Positions 8,281-16,692 of a stretch of DNA of 26,101 nucleotides are shown here, piece by piece. Below the pieces are notes generated by a model, which was given only the letters and a program-made list of their open reading frames with translations, was not told where the DNA came from and made no database searches. Origin of the DNA: CAWGCE01 sp964480915 (lineage in GTDB: Bacteria > Planctomycetota > Planctomycetia > Pirellulales > Pirellulaceae); NCBI GenBank assembly GCA_964480915.1, contig CAYZRS010000062.1, forward strand, positions 1 through 26,101, given 5' to 3'. Both the position numbers and the translations under genes were made by a program. Every line of letters starts with the position of its first letter. The stretch's first letter is position 1.

Positions 8281-10455
8281 CACCAAATAGGCCGCTCCGA
8301 TATTCTGATCACCGGCAATTGCGAGCCATTCGTCTCGGTCGGCCACATCCACATCACCGTCGCCATCCATATCGAATTCCAAATCGCCGCTGCCCGCGAT
8401 CTCGGCCATCAGCAAATTGATGTCCGACGCGTCGCAAACGTTGTCGCCGTTGAAGTCGCAGGGGTTGGTTTCGAGACTGGCGAGGATGGCTTCGAGTTGC
8501 GTCGGCGTGAGGCCTCCATTTTCATGGAAAAGAATCACGTCGATCTCAGTATCGCCTTCGCGCCGTCCGATGCGGAATTCGAGCGGCTGCCCGACCTGCG
8601 ACGCACTGATCGTGAATTCGTCGCCTGTCTCCCAGCGAAAGGCACCGTTGCTCGAGATGTTTTCGGTCACATCGGGATCGATGCCAAACTGATCCGGTGT
8701 GTAAAAGCTGTCAGACGACCCGTCAAACCCCCGCGCCAAATAATAGGCCGTATAGTCGCCCTCCTCTTCGAAAATGACATCATAGAGGGCCAGCGTTTCG
8801 TGCGTTCCGGGCAGGTTGGTGCGACTTCCATCGGGCGCTTTGATGACGGCACCGCCCGAGGCGTCCCCCACACTGCTCACTGTCCAGACGTTTCCGTCCG
8901 CGTCTGGATCGGTAATGGTCGCGAACGCTTCGGCTTCCATGACGACAAAATTGCCAGGGGCAAGCTGAGGCGGTAAAGGCCACTGCGCGGGTGGCTCGTA
9001 GTTGAACCACAACGCACCAACATCGTCGGTCGTGAGCGGTTGGCGAAGGATGGGATCTGTCGACAACTCATCGGCACCAATGTCGAAAAGACCAATCCGC
9101 GTCTGACCGTCCATGTCATCGGTAAAGAATGCCAAGGCGACGGCCCCGTCGATGGCGGGACTTGTGCCGGCAGGCCGCCAGAGCCCATCCGCTCCTTGCA
9201 TCAGCTGTGGGTCGATTTCTAAAACTCCGGGGCGGGAACTGATGCCCAGCGTGGTGCCGTGGGCGATATTGTCCGAAAACACGTAGCCAACACCTTCGGC
9301 TCCTTCAAACAACGGCGTGCCGGTACTCGAAACGAGATTGCCGGCAAACGTCAAGTTCTCCGGCAGCAACGACCGGCCACTCGATCCGATCCCCCAATCG
9401 AATGTGATCGCCGACCCCTCGACGTTCACGATCGTGTTGTGAGCCACCTCGACATTCTTTACCTGCATGTACCCATTGAGTTGCGAATTCGGGATGCCAG
9501 CGGCGAAGGAAATGGCCGCGTCGGCAGCATCTCCCACATTCGCCAGGTAGTTGTTGAAAATTTTGTGGTCTTCACCAACGACCCGAATCCCGCCCGAGTC
9601 TTCCGTATCTTCTCCTAGAAAGAAATTGCCTTCGACCGTGTTGCCATTCCCGTGTCGCAGCGTCAACGTCCCTTTGGATTGTCGAAACGTATTGTTGCGG
9701 AAGACATTAAAGTTGGATTTGCTAGAGATGATCTCGATCTCGCCATCGACCCGCTCAAAGAGATTGTTCTCGACGACAATGTGTGCATCGACGGTACTCG
9801 TTTCGCTATCGCCCAAACGAATCGCTTCGAAGCCGTTGTCCCAACCTTGCGGTCGGTCCCCGAAGTGATTCGAATCAATCCGGTGAAAAGCCGAAACCGG
9901 ATTGGGCGATTCGTCGAGCCACGCCACAACCTGCGGCCCGATATTTCGTTGATCGAGAAAACGATTATTGTCGACGCGATTGTGCTGGCCATAGAGTGAC
10001 ACATAGTGGTACTTGTCACTCAAATCGGGCCCGCTGTAGGACTCGATCACCGAATTCGTGAACCGCGAGTTGGTCGCTTCGCCCAGTGGACCGCGGAACT
10101 GGACGACGTGATCGGAATTCTCGATCGTCCCATCTTTGAAATGGAGGCCATCCACAACCAAGTGGTCGCCCGAGATTCGCAACTGAGAAACACCCGTCAA
10201 CAGCACACCGCCTGGAGTCTGGGGACGGAGCGTGATCGGATTGCTGGCGGTGCCGATGCCGGCAAAGTCAATCTCCTGATTGTTCCACACCCCATCGGTC
10301 ATGATCAATGTCGAGCCCGGCTGAGCCGTCTCCATTGCCGTTTCAATGTCGTCCGCATTAGAAACAACAAACGTTTGTGCCGATGTGACACTAGCGATCG
10401 AAACAACCACCGTTGCCAACACACAAATCGCGTCGTGGGTTAAGGAACGCTTCAC
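8032..10455 (-). CDS. Secreted PL6-family alginate lyase-like enzyme with dockerin-like and PEP-CTERM tail
   Basis: An 807-residue exported protein. The signal peptide ends near TSA-QT (25-28). Residues 28-465 form a right-handed beta-helix of the polysaccharide lyase 6 family (chondroitinase B/alginate lyase). The catalytic set is present: Glu239 and Glu241 as calcium ligands, Lys246 in ISSKSN as base and Arg267 in LRHGN as acid. The Lys-Arg spacing of 21 and the Glu-Lys spacings of 7 and 5 equal those of chondroitinase B (E243, E245, K250, R271). Alginate is the more common PL6 substrate; dermatan sulfate cannot be excluded. A CBM-like beta domain follows (about 501-645, starting VVMEAEAF), then dockerin-like calcium loops (667-775) and a PEP-CTERM variant, VPES (785-788), with helix and RRR end. 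The start is GTG, supported by AGGAAGG just upstream and by the signal peptide; no ATG exists before codon 41. Confidence 0.9.
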   Translation of the reverse strand: MKRSLTHDAICVLATVVVSIASVTSAQTFVVSNADDIETAMETAQPGSTLIMTDGVWNNQEIDFAGIGTASNPITLRPQTPGGVLLTGVSQLRISGDHLVVDGLHFKDGTIENSDHVVQFRGPLGEATNSRFTNSVIESYSGPDLSDKYHYVSLYGQHNRVDNNRFLDQRNIGPQVVAWLDESPNPVSAFHRIDSNHFGDRPQGWDNGFEAIRLGDSETSTVDAHIVVENNLFERVDGEIEIISSKSNFNVFRNNTFRQSKGTLTLRHGNGNTVEGNFFLGEDTEDSGGIRVVGEDHKIFNNYLANVGDAADAAISFAAGIPNSQLNGYMQVKNVEVAHNTIVNVEGSAITFDWGIGSSGRSLLPENLTFAGNLVSSTGTPLFEGAEGVGYVFSDNIAHGTTLGISSRPGVLEIDPQLMQGADGLWRPAGTSPAIDGAVALAFFTDDMDGQTRIGLFDIGADELSTDPILRQPLTTDDVGALWFNYEPPAQWPLPPQLAPGNFVVMEAEAFATITDPDADGNVWTVSSVGDASGGAVIKAPDGSRTNLPGTHETLALYDVIFEEEGDYTAYYLARGFDGSSDSFYTPDQFGIDPDVTENISSNGAFRWETGDEFTISASQVGQPLEFRIGRREGDTEIDVILFHENGGLTPTQLEAILASLETNPCDFNGDNVCDASDINLLMAEIAGSGDLEFDMDGDGDVDVADRDEWLAIAGDQNIGAAYLVGDANLDGTVDGQDFLAWNNNKFTLETDWTSGEFTGDGNVNGQDFIAWNANKFQSSDVTAVPESSLPLGLMVLVTLGVAMRRR

Positions 10456-10459
10456 TTCA

Positions 10460-10466
10460 CCTTCCT
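10460..10466 (-). promoter_or_regulatory. Ribosome binding site deciding the GTG start of the PL6 gene
   Basis: AGGAAGG on the minus strand lies four bases before the GTG at 10455. It supports this non-ATG start, since the next in-frame ATG is inside the mature enzyme. Confidence 0.6.
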
Positions 10467-10577
10467 CTCAATAAAAACATCACGCGAACACGGCCCCCTT
10501 CATGATCTTCCATTAACGCATGAATGGCGCGTCTTTCGCAATCCGGAATCATCGATCGCAATTCTGTTTTTCATTGA

Positions 10578-10596
10578 CGTCCGTATCGAACGGACG
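10578..10596 (-). terminator. Perfect 7-bp hairpin between the serine hydrolase and PL6 genes
   Basis: CGTCCGT (10578-10584) pairs with ACGGACG (10590-10596) around a five-base loop. It lies about 85 bp past the serine hydrolase stop and about 120 bp before the PL6 start, both on the minus strand. It has no U tract, so it may be a factor-dependent terminator, an operator or neither. The rest of 10456-10680 shows no gene. Confidence 0.3.
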
Positions 10597-10680
10597 CCGG
10601 TAAGAAGCGTGCGAATGGCGTTTCACGGTGGACTTCTGCCTAGCCACACGCCACAAACGCGGCGATAGCCTTACGTTTTC

Positions 10681-12693
10681 CTACGGCGTCTGCCCGTCAC
10701 CGCTGAGCTCCAAGGTCGCCGCAGCCTCCCGCCGAATGAGTTCGACCAAAATGCGGTCGTGCCAAGCACCATCGCCGTAAGCCGCCGGCAATCGCTCGAT
10801 GGCATCATCCGTTTGACGAATCAGTTTCCTTGCCCGCTCCCGCTGGTCGGTTTGAGCGTAAGCCATCGTCAAGAATAGATCACGGACGATCGGGTTGTGA
10901 ACATCATGGACGCTAAAAGCGGTCGCTGATTCTAGTATGCCAATCGCCGATTCGACATCGTCACGTCGAAAATCGGCGACCCCTTTGGCAAGTGCGAGAT
11001 AAGAACGCCACGAGACAGGGCCGCCCCATTCGAACGTACCCGCCTCATCGACTTTCGAATAAGCCCGGTCCGCGAGTGCCGTCGCGTCGTCCAACAATTC
11101 GCGGGGAGGATGCGAGATCAGAGCTGTCTTCACGGTCCGTTCCGCGATTTTCGGCGATTCGGTCGGACCGACGTTCTTCAGCATTTCGCGACACAGGTCG
11201 TGATACCGATCCTCCTGCTCTTCATAAGCCCACAAGTGAGCCAAACGAAAAGCGTGTTCGTGCCATGCTTCCTCGCCCGGCGACAACTCGCTCAGCATCG
11301 ACACCAGCTCTGATTCAACCGTATCCGGGATCCCCCACGGACTAGAACTCTTCAGCCCCTTCATCGTCATCCCGCGATGCTTCACTTCGAGGCTGTCACA
11401 ATTCCCTTCGCCATCGTAGCGAAACCTGACCGTCGCGTTCGTTTCCGGCTGCAAGAATCGATGCTTCGACTGAGCCAACAGGACACCTTCCGGCCGCCCG
11501 TCCAATTCGACCGCGAGCCGCCCGTCTTCGATGTAGGTCCGAACCATGACGCTCTCAGGTGTCCTCACGTGAAAAAACCCCTCGAGCCGTTCCAAATGTG
11601 CCAGCGGCAAGTCGACTTCCGCCGGCAGCGACACCTTTTTCCCGTCCAGCATGTCGTAGATCCGATCTGTCAGGAACGATGTGTTGGCTCGCTCATGATT
11701 GTCGAGCACAATCACACAAAGCCCTTTCTCGGGTTGAAACGAAAAATTGCTGACAAAACCGGCCGCGCCGCCACTGTGAGAGACGACTCGACGCCGGAAC
11801 GGACGAAAGCCGAGTTGCCAACCAAGCCCATAGGCTTGATTGCGAACGTTCCCCGACCAGGCTCGTTCCAGCAAATCTTTCCGCAGCAACGTGCCCGACA
11901 ACAGTCCTTGGTGAAAAAGATGAAGGTCGTCTACGGTCGAGTAGATAGCGCCAGCGGCAAATGGCCCATTGGTGTATTCAACCGACGGAATCTGCTCTTC
12001 CCTTGTCAGCGTCTGGTAGCCGATCGCTTTCTTCTCGTTTTCGAGTGAGGCGAATCCAAACCCCGAATGTTTCATACCCAGCGGCCCGAAGATACGGTCG
12101 GACACCGTTTGTTCGTACGACTTGCCGGTGACTTTCGCGATAATGTGCCCGAGTAGACAGTAACCGGAATTGCAATAACTCCAGGCAGACCCGGCTGGAA
12201 AATCGAGCGGTTTGCTTTCCAGCAACGCCAACAATTCGGATTCGCTATTCTCAAAATTTGATTCGCGCGTGAATTCGTAGAGGCCTGAAGTGTGCGACAA
12301 CAAGTGCTCGATGGTAATCTCAGCAGCATGCGGCAACGCCGGATAGAATTTGTCGACCGTATCGGACAGCGCAAGCTGCCCCTCAGCGACCAATTGCAGA
12401 ATTACCGTCGAGGTAAACGACTTCGTAGTCGAGTAGATACGAAAGATGCTGTCGCCATCATGGGAGGTTCCAGCTGTCACGTTTCTGACGCCATAGCCCT
12501 TGCGAAGTAAGACGGCTCCATCCTGCGCCACGAGCACCGTCCCGTTGAAACTATTCAAGTCGTGATAAGTGCTCAGAAATTGATCAATCGACTCCGTCTG
12601 ACCCGACAGATCGACTTTGCCATATTTTGTAGAGAAATAGCCGATCGCACCAAGCGACAACAGGCCAAGGAGCATGAGCCAACGTGTTTTCAC
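10681..12693 (-). CDS. Serine hydrolase (class C beta-lactamase fold) with helical TPR-like tail
   Basis: A membrane-anchored or exported hydrolase of about 670 residues. In the numbering of the longest frame, which starts at GTG 12732, the active-site motifs are STTK (Ser101, Lys104), YCN (Tyr186-Asn188) and HSGG (319-322). This is the complete SxxK/YxN/HxG set of the beta-lactamase/DD-peptidase/esterase family; the substrate is unknown. Residues about 370-460 form a beta region. About 475-683 is helical and resembles the TPR-like C-terminal region of planctomycete kinases (segments such as LTMAYAQTDQRERARKLI and RREAAATLEL). I prefer the GTG at 12693, which gives a basic n-region followed by the hydrophobic LMLLGLLSLGAIGYF and has GGTGG seven bases upstream. 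The GTG at 12732 adds 13 residues. The gene stands alone between two hairpin-containing spacers. Confidence 0.88.
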   Translation of the reverse strand: MKTRWLMLLGLLSLGAIGYFSTKYGKVDLSGQTESIDQFLSTYHDLNSFNGTVLVAQDGAVLLRKGYGVRNVTAGTSHDGDSIFRIYSTTKSFTSTVILQLVAEGQLALSDTVDKFYPALPHAAEITIEHLLSHTSGLYEFTRESNFENSESELLALLESKPLDFPAGSAWSYCNSGYCLLGHIIAKVTGKSYEQTVSDRIFGPLGMKHSGFGFASLENEKKAIGYQTLTREEQIPSVEYTNGPFAAGAIYSTVDDLHLFHQGLLSGTLLRKDLLERAWSGNVRNQAYGLGWQLGFRPFRRRVVSHSGGAAGFVSNFSFQPEKGLCVIVLDNHERANTSFLTDRIYDMLDGKKVSLPAEVDLPLAHLERLEGFFHVRTPESVMVRTYIEDGRLAVELDGRPEGVLLAQSKHRFLQPETNATVRFRYDGEGNCDSLEVKHRGMTMKGLKSSSPWGIPDTVESELVSMLSELSPGEEAWHEHAFRLAHLWAYEEQEDRYHDLCREMLKNVGPTESPKIAERTVKTALISHPPRELLDDATALADRAYSKVDEAGTFEWGGPVSWRSYLALAKGVADFRRDDVESAIGILESATAFSVHDVHNPIVRDLFLTMAYAQTDQRERARKLIRQTDDAIERLPAAYGDGAWHDRILVELIRREAAATLELSGDGQTP

Positions 12694-13083
12694 AGCAAAA
12701 CCACCAATTCGAAACCGGCTTCGGCAAACCACTCAGACGCTGCATGGTTCATGGATAGAGTCCCACAAGGCGCACCACTGAGCCCGCTTTACTGGCTTCT
12801 TCGCTGACTGTTTGGCTTTCTTGGGGTTCTTCTTCAGCCGGTCGCGATAAGATTGGCTCTCATTATTGGAAACCAGGCTCTTGCATGTTTTCGCACATGC
12901 CGCGAATACGTTCTTCCCCTGCTCGTCAACAATTCTGCCTCTCACCCTTGAATGCCAAGTTCGCCAGCGAGCGGGGCTGAGCTTCTAAGTGACATCTGAC
13001 GGGGTGCCACCGCTCGCGAAACGGCACCGATGCCAAGGTGCTTGCGAACCGTTGGCGACATGCGCCACTTCCGATGCTGGTCA
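12694..13083. other. Intergenic region (about 390 bp) without a supported gene
   Basis: The region lies between the HupE/UreJ-like gene and the serine hydrolase gene. A 70-codon minus-strand frame (12733-12945, GTG start, lysine-rich middle) ends immediately before the alternative GTG of the hydrolase, but nothing supports it as a protein. Two small inverted repeats occur: GGTGCC (13003-13008) with GGCACC (13023-13028), about 56 bp past the HupE-like stop, and GCGAGCGG (12967-12974) with CCGCTCGC (13010-13017). They could end transcription of the upstream operon, although no U tract is present. Confidence 0.4.
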
Positions 13084-14277
13084 CTAGAAACCCAGTAGTT
13101 CGACACCAGCGACACGTTCGTATGTCCAGATGGCGGCCACAATGGCCACGGCCACGGATCCGCATTGGAAGACAACGCGTCGATAGAAGGTCGTATTGCG
13201 CAGAAGAAATGCGAGCGGCAGGCAGACGGCGACGATCGCCAGCTGCCCCAGCTCGACCCCCACATTGAAACCAAACAATGACACCGCCAACGACCGGCTA
13301 GAAAGTCCCAGATCGGTCAGCACGTTGGCAAAGCCGAACCCATGGATCAAACCGAAGATGAATGCGAGCGACCACGCGGGTAATCGCAACACTGGGTATA
13401 AGTTGTTCAACGCCGTGACGATGATCGAGACCGCGATTGTCGCTTCGACCCATTGGCTGGGAAGATTGACGTATTCCATGACGGCAAGCCACAACGTCAA
13501 TGAGTGAGCAACCGTAAATACGGTGACGATCTTTAGTACCGACCGAAAGGCGGGCCGAAACTCATCGACAGGCTGCCAGCGAGATTCCATCCAGAAGTAA
13601 ACGGCCGGCAGCAAGAGTGCCAGCAGAAACAGGATATGGTCAAACCCAATCCAAATGTGCCAAACGCCCTCGCGGACATACTGCAGCAAGGTCTGCGCCA
13701 GCCCCACTTCACCACCGGTGATGGCGACGGTCGGCCGATCGCCGCTGAGAACATACGTGACTTCGTGTTCGTCCGTCTCCAATAGAACAAGGCCACGATG
13801 CGTCGGATCCACGTCGAACAGCAGGCTGTAGCTGACGGAAAGGCTCGCCAGCTCGAGCTGCCTCTCGCAGGCAAGTTCAAGAGCCGCATAGCTGCCATCG
13901 CTGTGATTCACCACCTTCAAATCGACTAAATGAACGCGATACGGTTCGCTACCGCTTGCCAACTCAAGTCGAGCGAGCGCGTAGGCGGCGACTTCCCCCT
14001 GTTTCGATCGCAGTTCGCCCCACGTGATCTGACCGTCCTGATCCGCATCCAATCCAACGACAAATTCTAAGTCGCGTAAGGCGATGTCCCATTGAATCTG
14101 CGCTGTTTGTGTTGGACCGGAAGCAATGTCACGGATACGTAGATAGCTGTCGCTCGGCTTGTGCGCAGCAGCGGGCGTCACGCCGACAATGAACAAGGAC
14201 ACCCATCCACACGACATCAACAGACCGAAGTGCAGCTGCGTAAGGACTCGTCTATTTGTGGACATCGCGTACATCAT
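13084..14277 (-). CDS. HupE/UreJ-family membrane protein with EF-hand loop
   Basis: A 397-residue protein. A signal peptide or first helix (about 13-37) ends at AAA-HK. The exported N-terminal domain (38-195) contains a canonical 12-residue EF-hand loop: D77, D79, D81, Q83 and E88 at positions 1, 3, 5, 7 and 12. Residues about 205-390 form six to seven membrane helices with the HupE/UreJ_2 signatures: HIWIGFDHILFLLALLL (207-223), FTVAHSLTL (254-262), EATIAVSIIVTALNN (278-292) and FIFGLIHGFGFANVL (306-320). The conserved Asp/His residues (D213, H214, H258, H312) suit a transition-metal path. The family is linked to nickel or cobalt permeases, but this branch is uncharacterised. The ATG overlaps the TPR stop codon (ATGA), so the two proteins are probably translated together. 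Alternative ATGs follow at codons 2 and 5. Confidence 0.88.
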   Translation of the reverse strand: MMYAMSTNRRVLTQLHFGLLMSCGWVSLFIVGVTPAAAHKPSDSYLRIRDIASGPTQTAQIQWDIALRDLEFVVGLDADQDGQITWGELRSKQGEVAAYALARLELASGSEPYRVHLVDLKVVNHSDGSYAALELACERQLELASLSVSYSLLFDVDPTHRGLVLLETDEHEVTYVLSGDRPTVAITGGEVGLAQTLLQYVREGVWHIWIGFDHILFLLALLLPAVYFWMESRWQPVDEFRPAFRSVLKIVTVFTVAHSLTLWLAVMEYVNLPSQWVEATIAVSIIVTALNNLYPVLRLPAWSLAFIFGLIHGFGFANVLTDLGLSSRSLAVSLFGFNVGVELGQLAIVAVCLPLAFLLRNTTFYRRVVFQCGSVAVAIVAAIWTYERVAGVELLGF

Positions 14278-15473
14278 TGGTCCGCCCTCAATTGTCGCCA
14301 GGCGTTCACACGCGAAGCCAAATCGGCATCTTCGGTGCCATGTTTCTGGAGAAACCTCACGACAGGCTCGGCTGGCGTGGCATCCCCCGCGGCAAGCGCG
14401 GCGTCTAACGCGATGCGAGCGTCGCGATATTCCTTCTGCTCCTGCCAGTTGGCCATCGCAATCTCCAAAGCCTGCTGCGGTTTCTTCTCGACCTCCAGGG
14501 CGAATCGAGCCGCAAAGCGTCCATGCGGTTTGTCACCGCGCAACCGGATCTCCTTGAATCGTTCCGCCAGAATCCGAGCGGGTTCGCCAGCAGCGCTGGC
14601 ACGGCCAAGTCGAGTGGCGGCGATTGCGGCGCGCAGTAAGACGCCGTTATCAGCCCAATGCTCTTCCGTTAAATCTGCGACCGCTTCAGCGCGGTCGTCG
14701 TCGAGCAGCAGATCGGCATAGGCGCGGATCGCGTACGTGTCGGCCGGATCATGACGCACAGCCGACTTGAGATGATACTCGGCCATTTTCCGGTCACCTT
14801 GGATGCGAGCCAACTCGCCACGCATCGCTAACAGCCAGGAATAGAGGTTCGCAGAACGTTCTCGCAAGCTGTCCGGAATCGGAGCCAGCGCCAGGGAGGC
14901 CTGCCCCGCTTGCCCGGTCACAGCCAACAAAGGGGCCCGGGCAATTGTTGCCGAGAGACTCCCTGCCGTCTGATCCAAGTGGTCGCAGGCAGCCTCGGCC
15001 CGTTCATAGTTTCCCTGCACGCGACAGATGTTCGCCAGTTCCAACCAAGCCTGACTATTTTCAGGCTCACGCTTCACCACGCGTTCAAGATCGGCCACAG
15101 CGGCGTCGTATTGGTGGTTCTTCTCGCGCAGCTTGGCTCGGACCATCAACACCTCGGTCGGCGGATTGGGTTGGTCCCACCATGGCTTCAATGCCGCTTG
15201 GGCGTAACCGATGTAGCGTGGATCGCCCGTGGCGCCACTCCACTCGCCGTACACCGCGGCTAGCGCCGCGGCAGATTGAGGATTGTTGGGCTCGCGCGTC
15301 AATGCCGCTCGCAGCCGCACCAGTTCATCGTTGGTACCGAAGAGTCTGGTGGGGAGAACTTCCAACACCACCGAGTCGTCGGTTGGCACGTAAGGATCAT
15401 TGGCGTGCAACCATCCGCAGGCACACAACACGGCAGACGAGAGCAGCAGGTGGAACAATGGATTGGTTCGCAT
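14274..15473 (-). CDS. Exported TPR-repeat protein
   Basis: A protein of 399 residues. The start is chosen at 15473 because AGAGGG lies five bases upstream and the product then begins with a good signal peptide (1-24, cleavage near LHA-ND). The frame stays open up to 15620, but that extension would run into the preceding gene and bury the signal peptide. Tetratricopeptide helices are visible at about 105-165 (for example YDAAVADLERVVKREPENSQ followed by AWLELANICRVQGNYERAE) and about 205-265, with further helical pairs to the C-terminus. It is most likely a periplasmic scaffold. It couples to the HupE/UreJ-like gene by a 4-bp overlap and follows the DUF4331 gene after a 133-bp gap with a strong hairpin, so a partnership with the membrane protein is the natural inference. 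Confidence 0.87.
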   Translation of the reverse strand: MRTNPLFHLLLSSAVLCACGWLHANDPYVPTDDSVVLEVLPTRLFGTNDELVRLRAALTREPNNPQSAAALAAVYGEWSGATGDPRYIGYAQAALKPWWDQPNPPTEVLMVRAKLREKNHQYDAAVADLERVVKREPENSQAWLELANICRVQGNYERAEAACDHLDQTAGSLSATIARAPLLAVTGQAGQASLALAPIPDSLRERSANLYSWLLAMRGELARIQGDRKMAEYHLKSAVRHDPADTYAIRAYADLLLDDDRAEAVADLTEEHWADNGVLLRAAIAATRLGRASAAGEPARILAERFKEIRLRGDKPHGRFAARFALEVEKKPQQALEIAMANWQEQKEYRDARIALDAALAAGDATPAEPVVRFLQKHGTEDADLASRVNAWRQLRADQ

Positions 15474-15477
15474 TTGG

Positions 15478-15483
15478 CCCTCT
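15478..15483 (-). promoter_or_regulatory. Ribosome binding site deciding the TPR gene start
   Basis: AGAGGG on the minus strand, about five bases before the ATG at 15473. It supports this start over the 49-codon upstream extension. Confidence 0.6.
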
Positions 15484-15549
15484 TCGACTTCCAGACTGCA
15501 GAGTTGGCTGAGACCGCGGTCGCACCGACAGCCACCGAGGCAAGACGAG

Positions 15550-15583
15550 AGCATGGCGTTCGGATTGCGACGAACGCCATGCT
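15550..15583 (-). terminator. Perfect 13-bp hairpin between the DUF4331 and TPR genes
   Basis: AGCATGGCGTTCG (15550-15562) pairs perfectly with CGAACGCCATGCT (15571-15583) around an eight-base loop. This is the strongest simple hairpin I found in the window. It begins 24 bases past the DUF4331 stop on the minus strand and 77 bases before the TPR start. The flank is not U-rich (CTCGTC follows), so it is more likely a partial or factor-dependent terminator, or a 3'-end stabiliser, than a full intrinsic terminator. Confidence 0.55.
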
Positions 15584-15606
15584 TGTTCTTCTCATTCCAG
15601 ACGAGA

Positions 15607-16641
15607 CTAGCTGCGCCCAAGGCGACGTCGTAAACGAGTCAGAAAAGGCAAGCCAAAAGCGACAAGCGCCAGCCCGCTTGGTTCCGGCACGTGAGCTGGA
15701 GCCAAGTACGGAAACGTTCCCGGAAAGAGAAGATCGTTGGCGTCGACTCCGTCTCCAACGGGCGTCATGCTGTTGGTCAGCAACGTCAGTTCGGCATCAA
15801 TCACGTCATCTGCCAACTGTCGACCATTGAGGAAACCTGCGGCATTGGTTGTGTCGAAGGTCAGCACATCGGGAAGCAAAATGCTGGTAACGGCAGAGGC
15901 ATGAGCCACATCGCCACCATTGAGCGATTCAATCGAACCTTGCACGTCGGCGGCAAACAGGCCCGGGTCATCAGCGGGCGACGTTTGATTAAATTCGTTT
16001 TTGCGATCCGAGGGTATCAAGACCGTATTGATCGCAGGGCGACCGGCTCGGTCGACCTGCGCACCGGCGACGGATGTCGTTGCCCAGACACCGATATTGG
16101 GACCACCCAGTTCCGAACTAGGGACTTCCAAAATGATGGCAGAGATGTTGGAGCCGGCGATCGTATCGTCCCCAGTAAACATCAATCCATTTTCAAAGCC
16201 GGCCAGATCAAAAAAGAAGGGGTCGTCAAAGAGGCCCGCTTGGACCATCCCACCACCCACTCCGACCGACACACCGACGCCGACGGCACCCGTGGCAACC
16301 GTGGCTCCATTCAAAGAAAGACTAAGCGATTGCGAATCCCCCATACCGGTGAAAGAGGCCGAATAAGTCAAATCGGCGACCGCGTCACCCGTGTTGTCGA
16401 TACGAATGTCGTAGGTTGCACCGGGACGAAACTCGCTGCCGCTGACGACACCGGCGAATGGATTCACCGTCATGATCAGCACCGAGTTATCCGGATTTGT
16501 GGGCGATTGAAAAGCGTAAAGATCGGCGATGTCGAGATCGCCCATCCCCTTCAGCGCAGGAGCGTCAAAATGATCTGACGCGAATGCAGCACTGTTCATC
16601 GCGAACAGAATTAGCAGTGAAGTTCTTAATGTCGTTTTCAT
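15607..16641 (-). CDS. Secreted DUF4331 protein with PEP-CTERM tail
   Basis: A 344-residue exported protein. The signal peptide (1-21) ends at AFA-SD. The mature start SDHFDAPALKG followed by DIADLYAFQSP (37-47) is the typical opening of DUF4331 domains, and later segments (MTVNPFAGV, the NTGDAVADL region, and TVLIPSDRKNEFNQTSPADD) also fit that family. A glycine/valine-rich stretch lies at about 118-132. VPEP (318-321), a hydrophobic helix and an Arg-rich end form the PEP-CTERM signal, so the protein should be processed by an exosortase encoded elsewhere. The function of DUF4331 is unknown. It lies 51 bp after the DUF4394 gene, and I take the two as co-transcribed. The strong downstream hairpin may set its mRNA level apart from the following TPR and HupE-like genes. 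Confidence 0.88.
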   Translation of the reverse strand: MKTTLRTSLLILFAMNSAAFASDHFDAPALKGMGDLDIADLYAFQSPTNPDNSVLIMTVNPFAGVVSGSEFRPGATYDIRIDNTGDAVADLTYSASFTGMGDSQSLSLSLNGATVATGAVGVGVSVGVGGGMVQAGLFDDPFFFDLAGFENGLMFTGDDTIAGSNISAIILEVPSSELGGPNIGVWATTSVAGAQVDRAGRPAINTVLIPSDRKNEFNQTSPADDPGLFAADVQGSIESLNGGDVAHASAVTSILLPDVLTFDTTNAAGFLNGRQLADDVIDAELTLLTNSMTPVGDGVDANDLLFPGTFPYLAPAHVPEPSGLALVAFGLPFLTRLRRRLGRS

Positions 16642-16692
16642 GTGGTTTCTCGTGACGAGTGAATGCGGATTAGAATCGGCGAACAGCAGTGC

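Noticed and set aside
12733..12945. A 70-codon minus-strand frame with GTG start
   Set aside because: No ribosome binding site, no family similarity that I recognise and an unusual composition; described only as part of the spacer.
15474..15620. Upstream extension of the TPR gene
   Set aside because: It would translate through a perfect hairpin, overlap the DUF4331 gene and place 49 residues before a good signal peptide; the internal ATG has a ribosome binding site.
15691..16578. A 295-codon open frame on the plus strand
   Set aside because: Antisense to the DUF4331 gene, whose signal peptide, domain and PEP-CTERM tail are clear.
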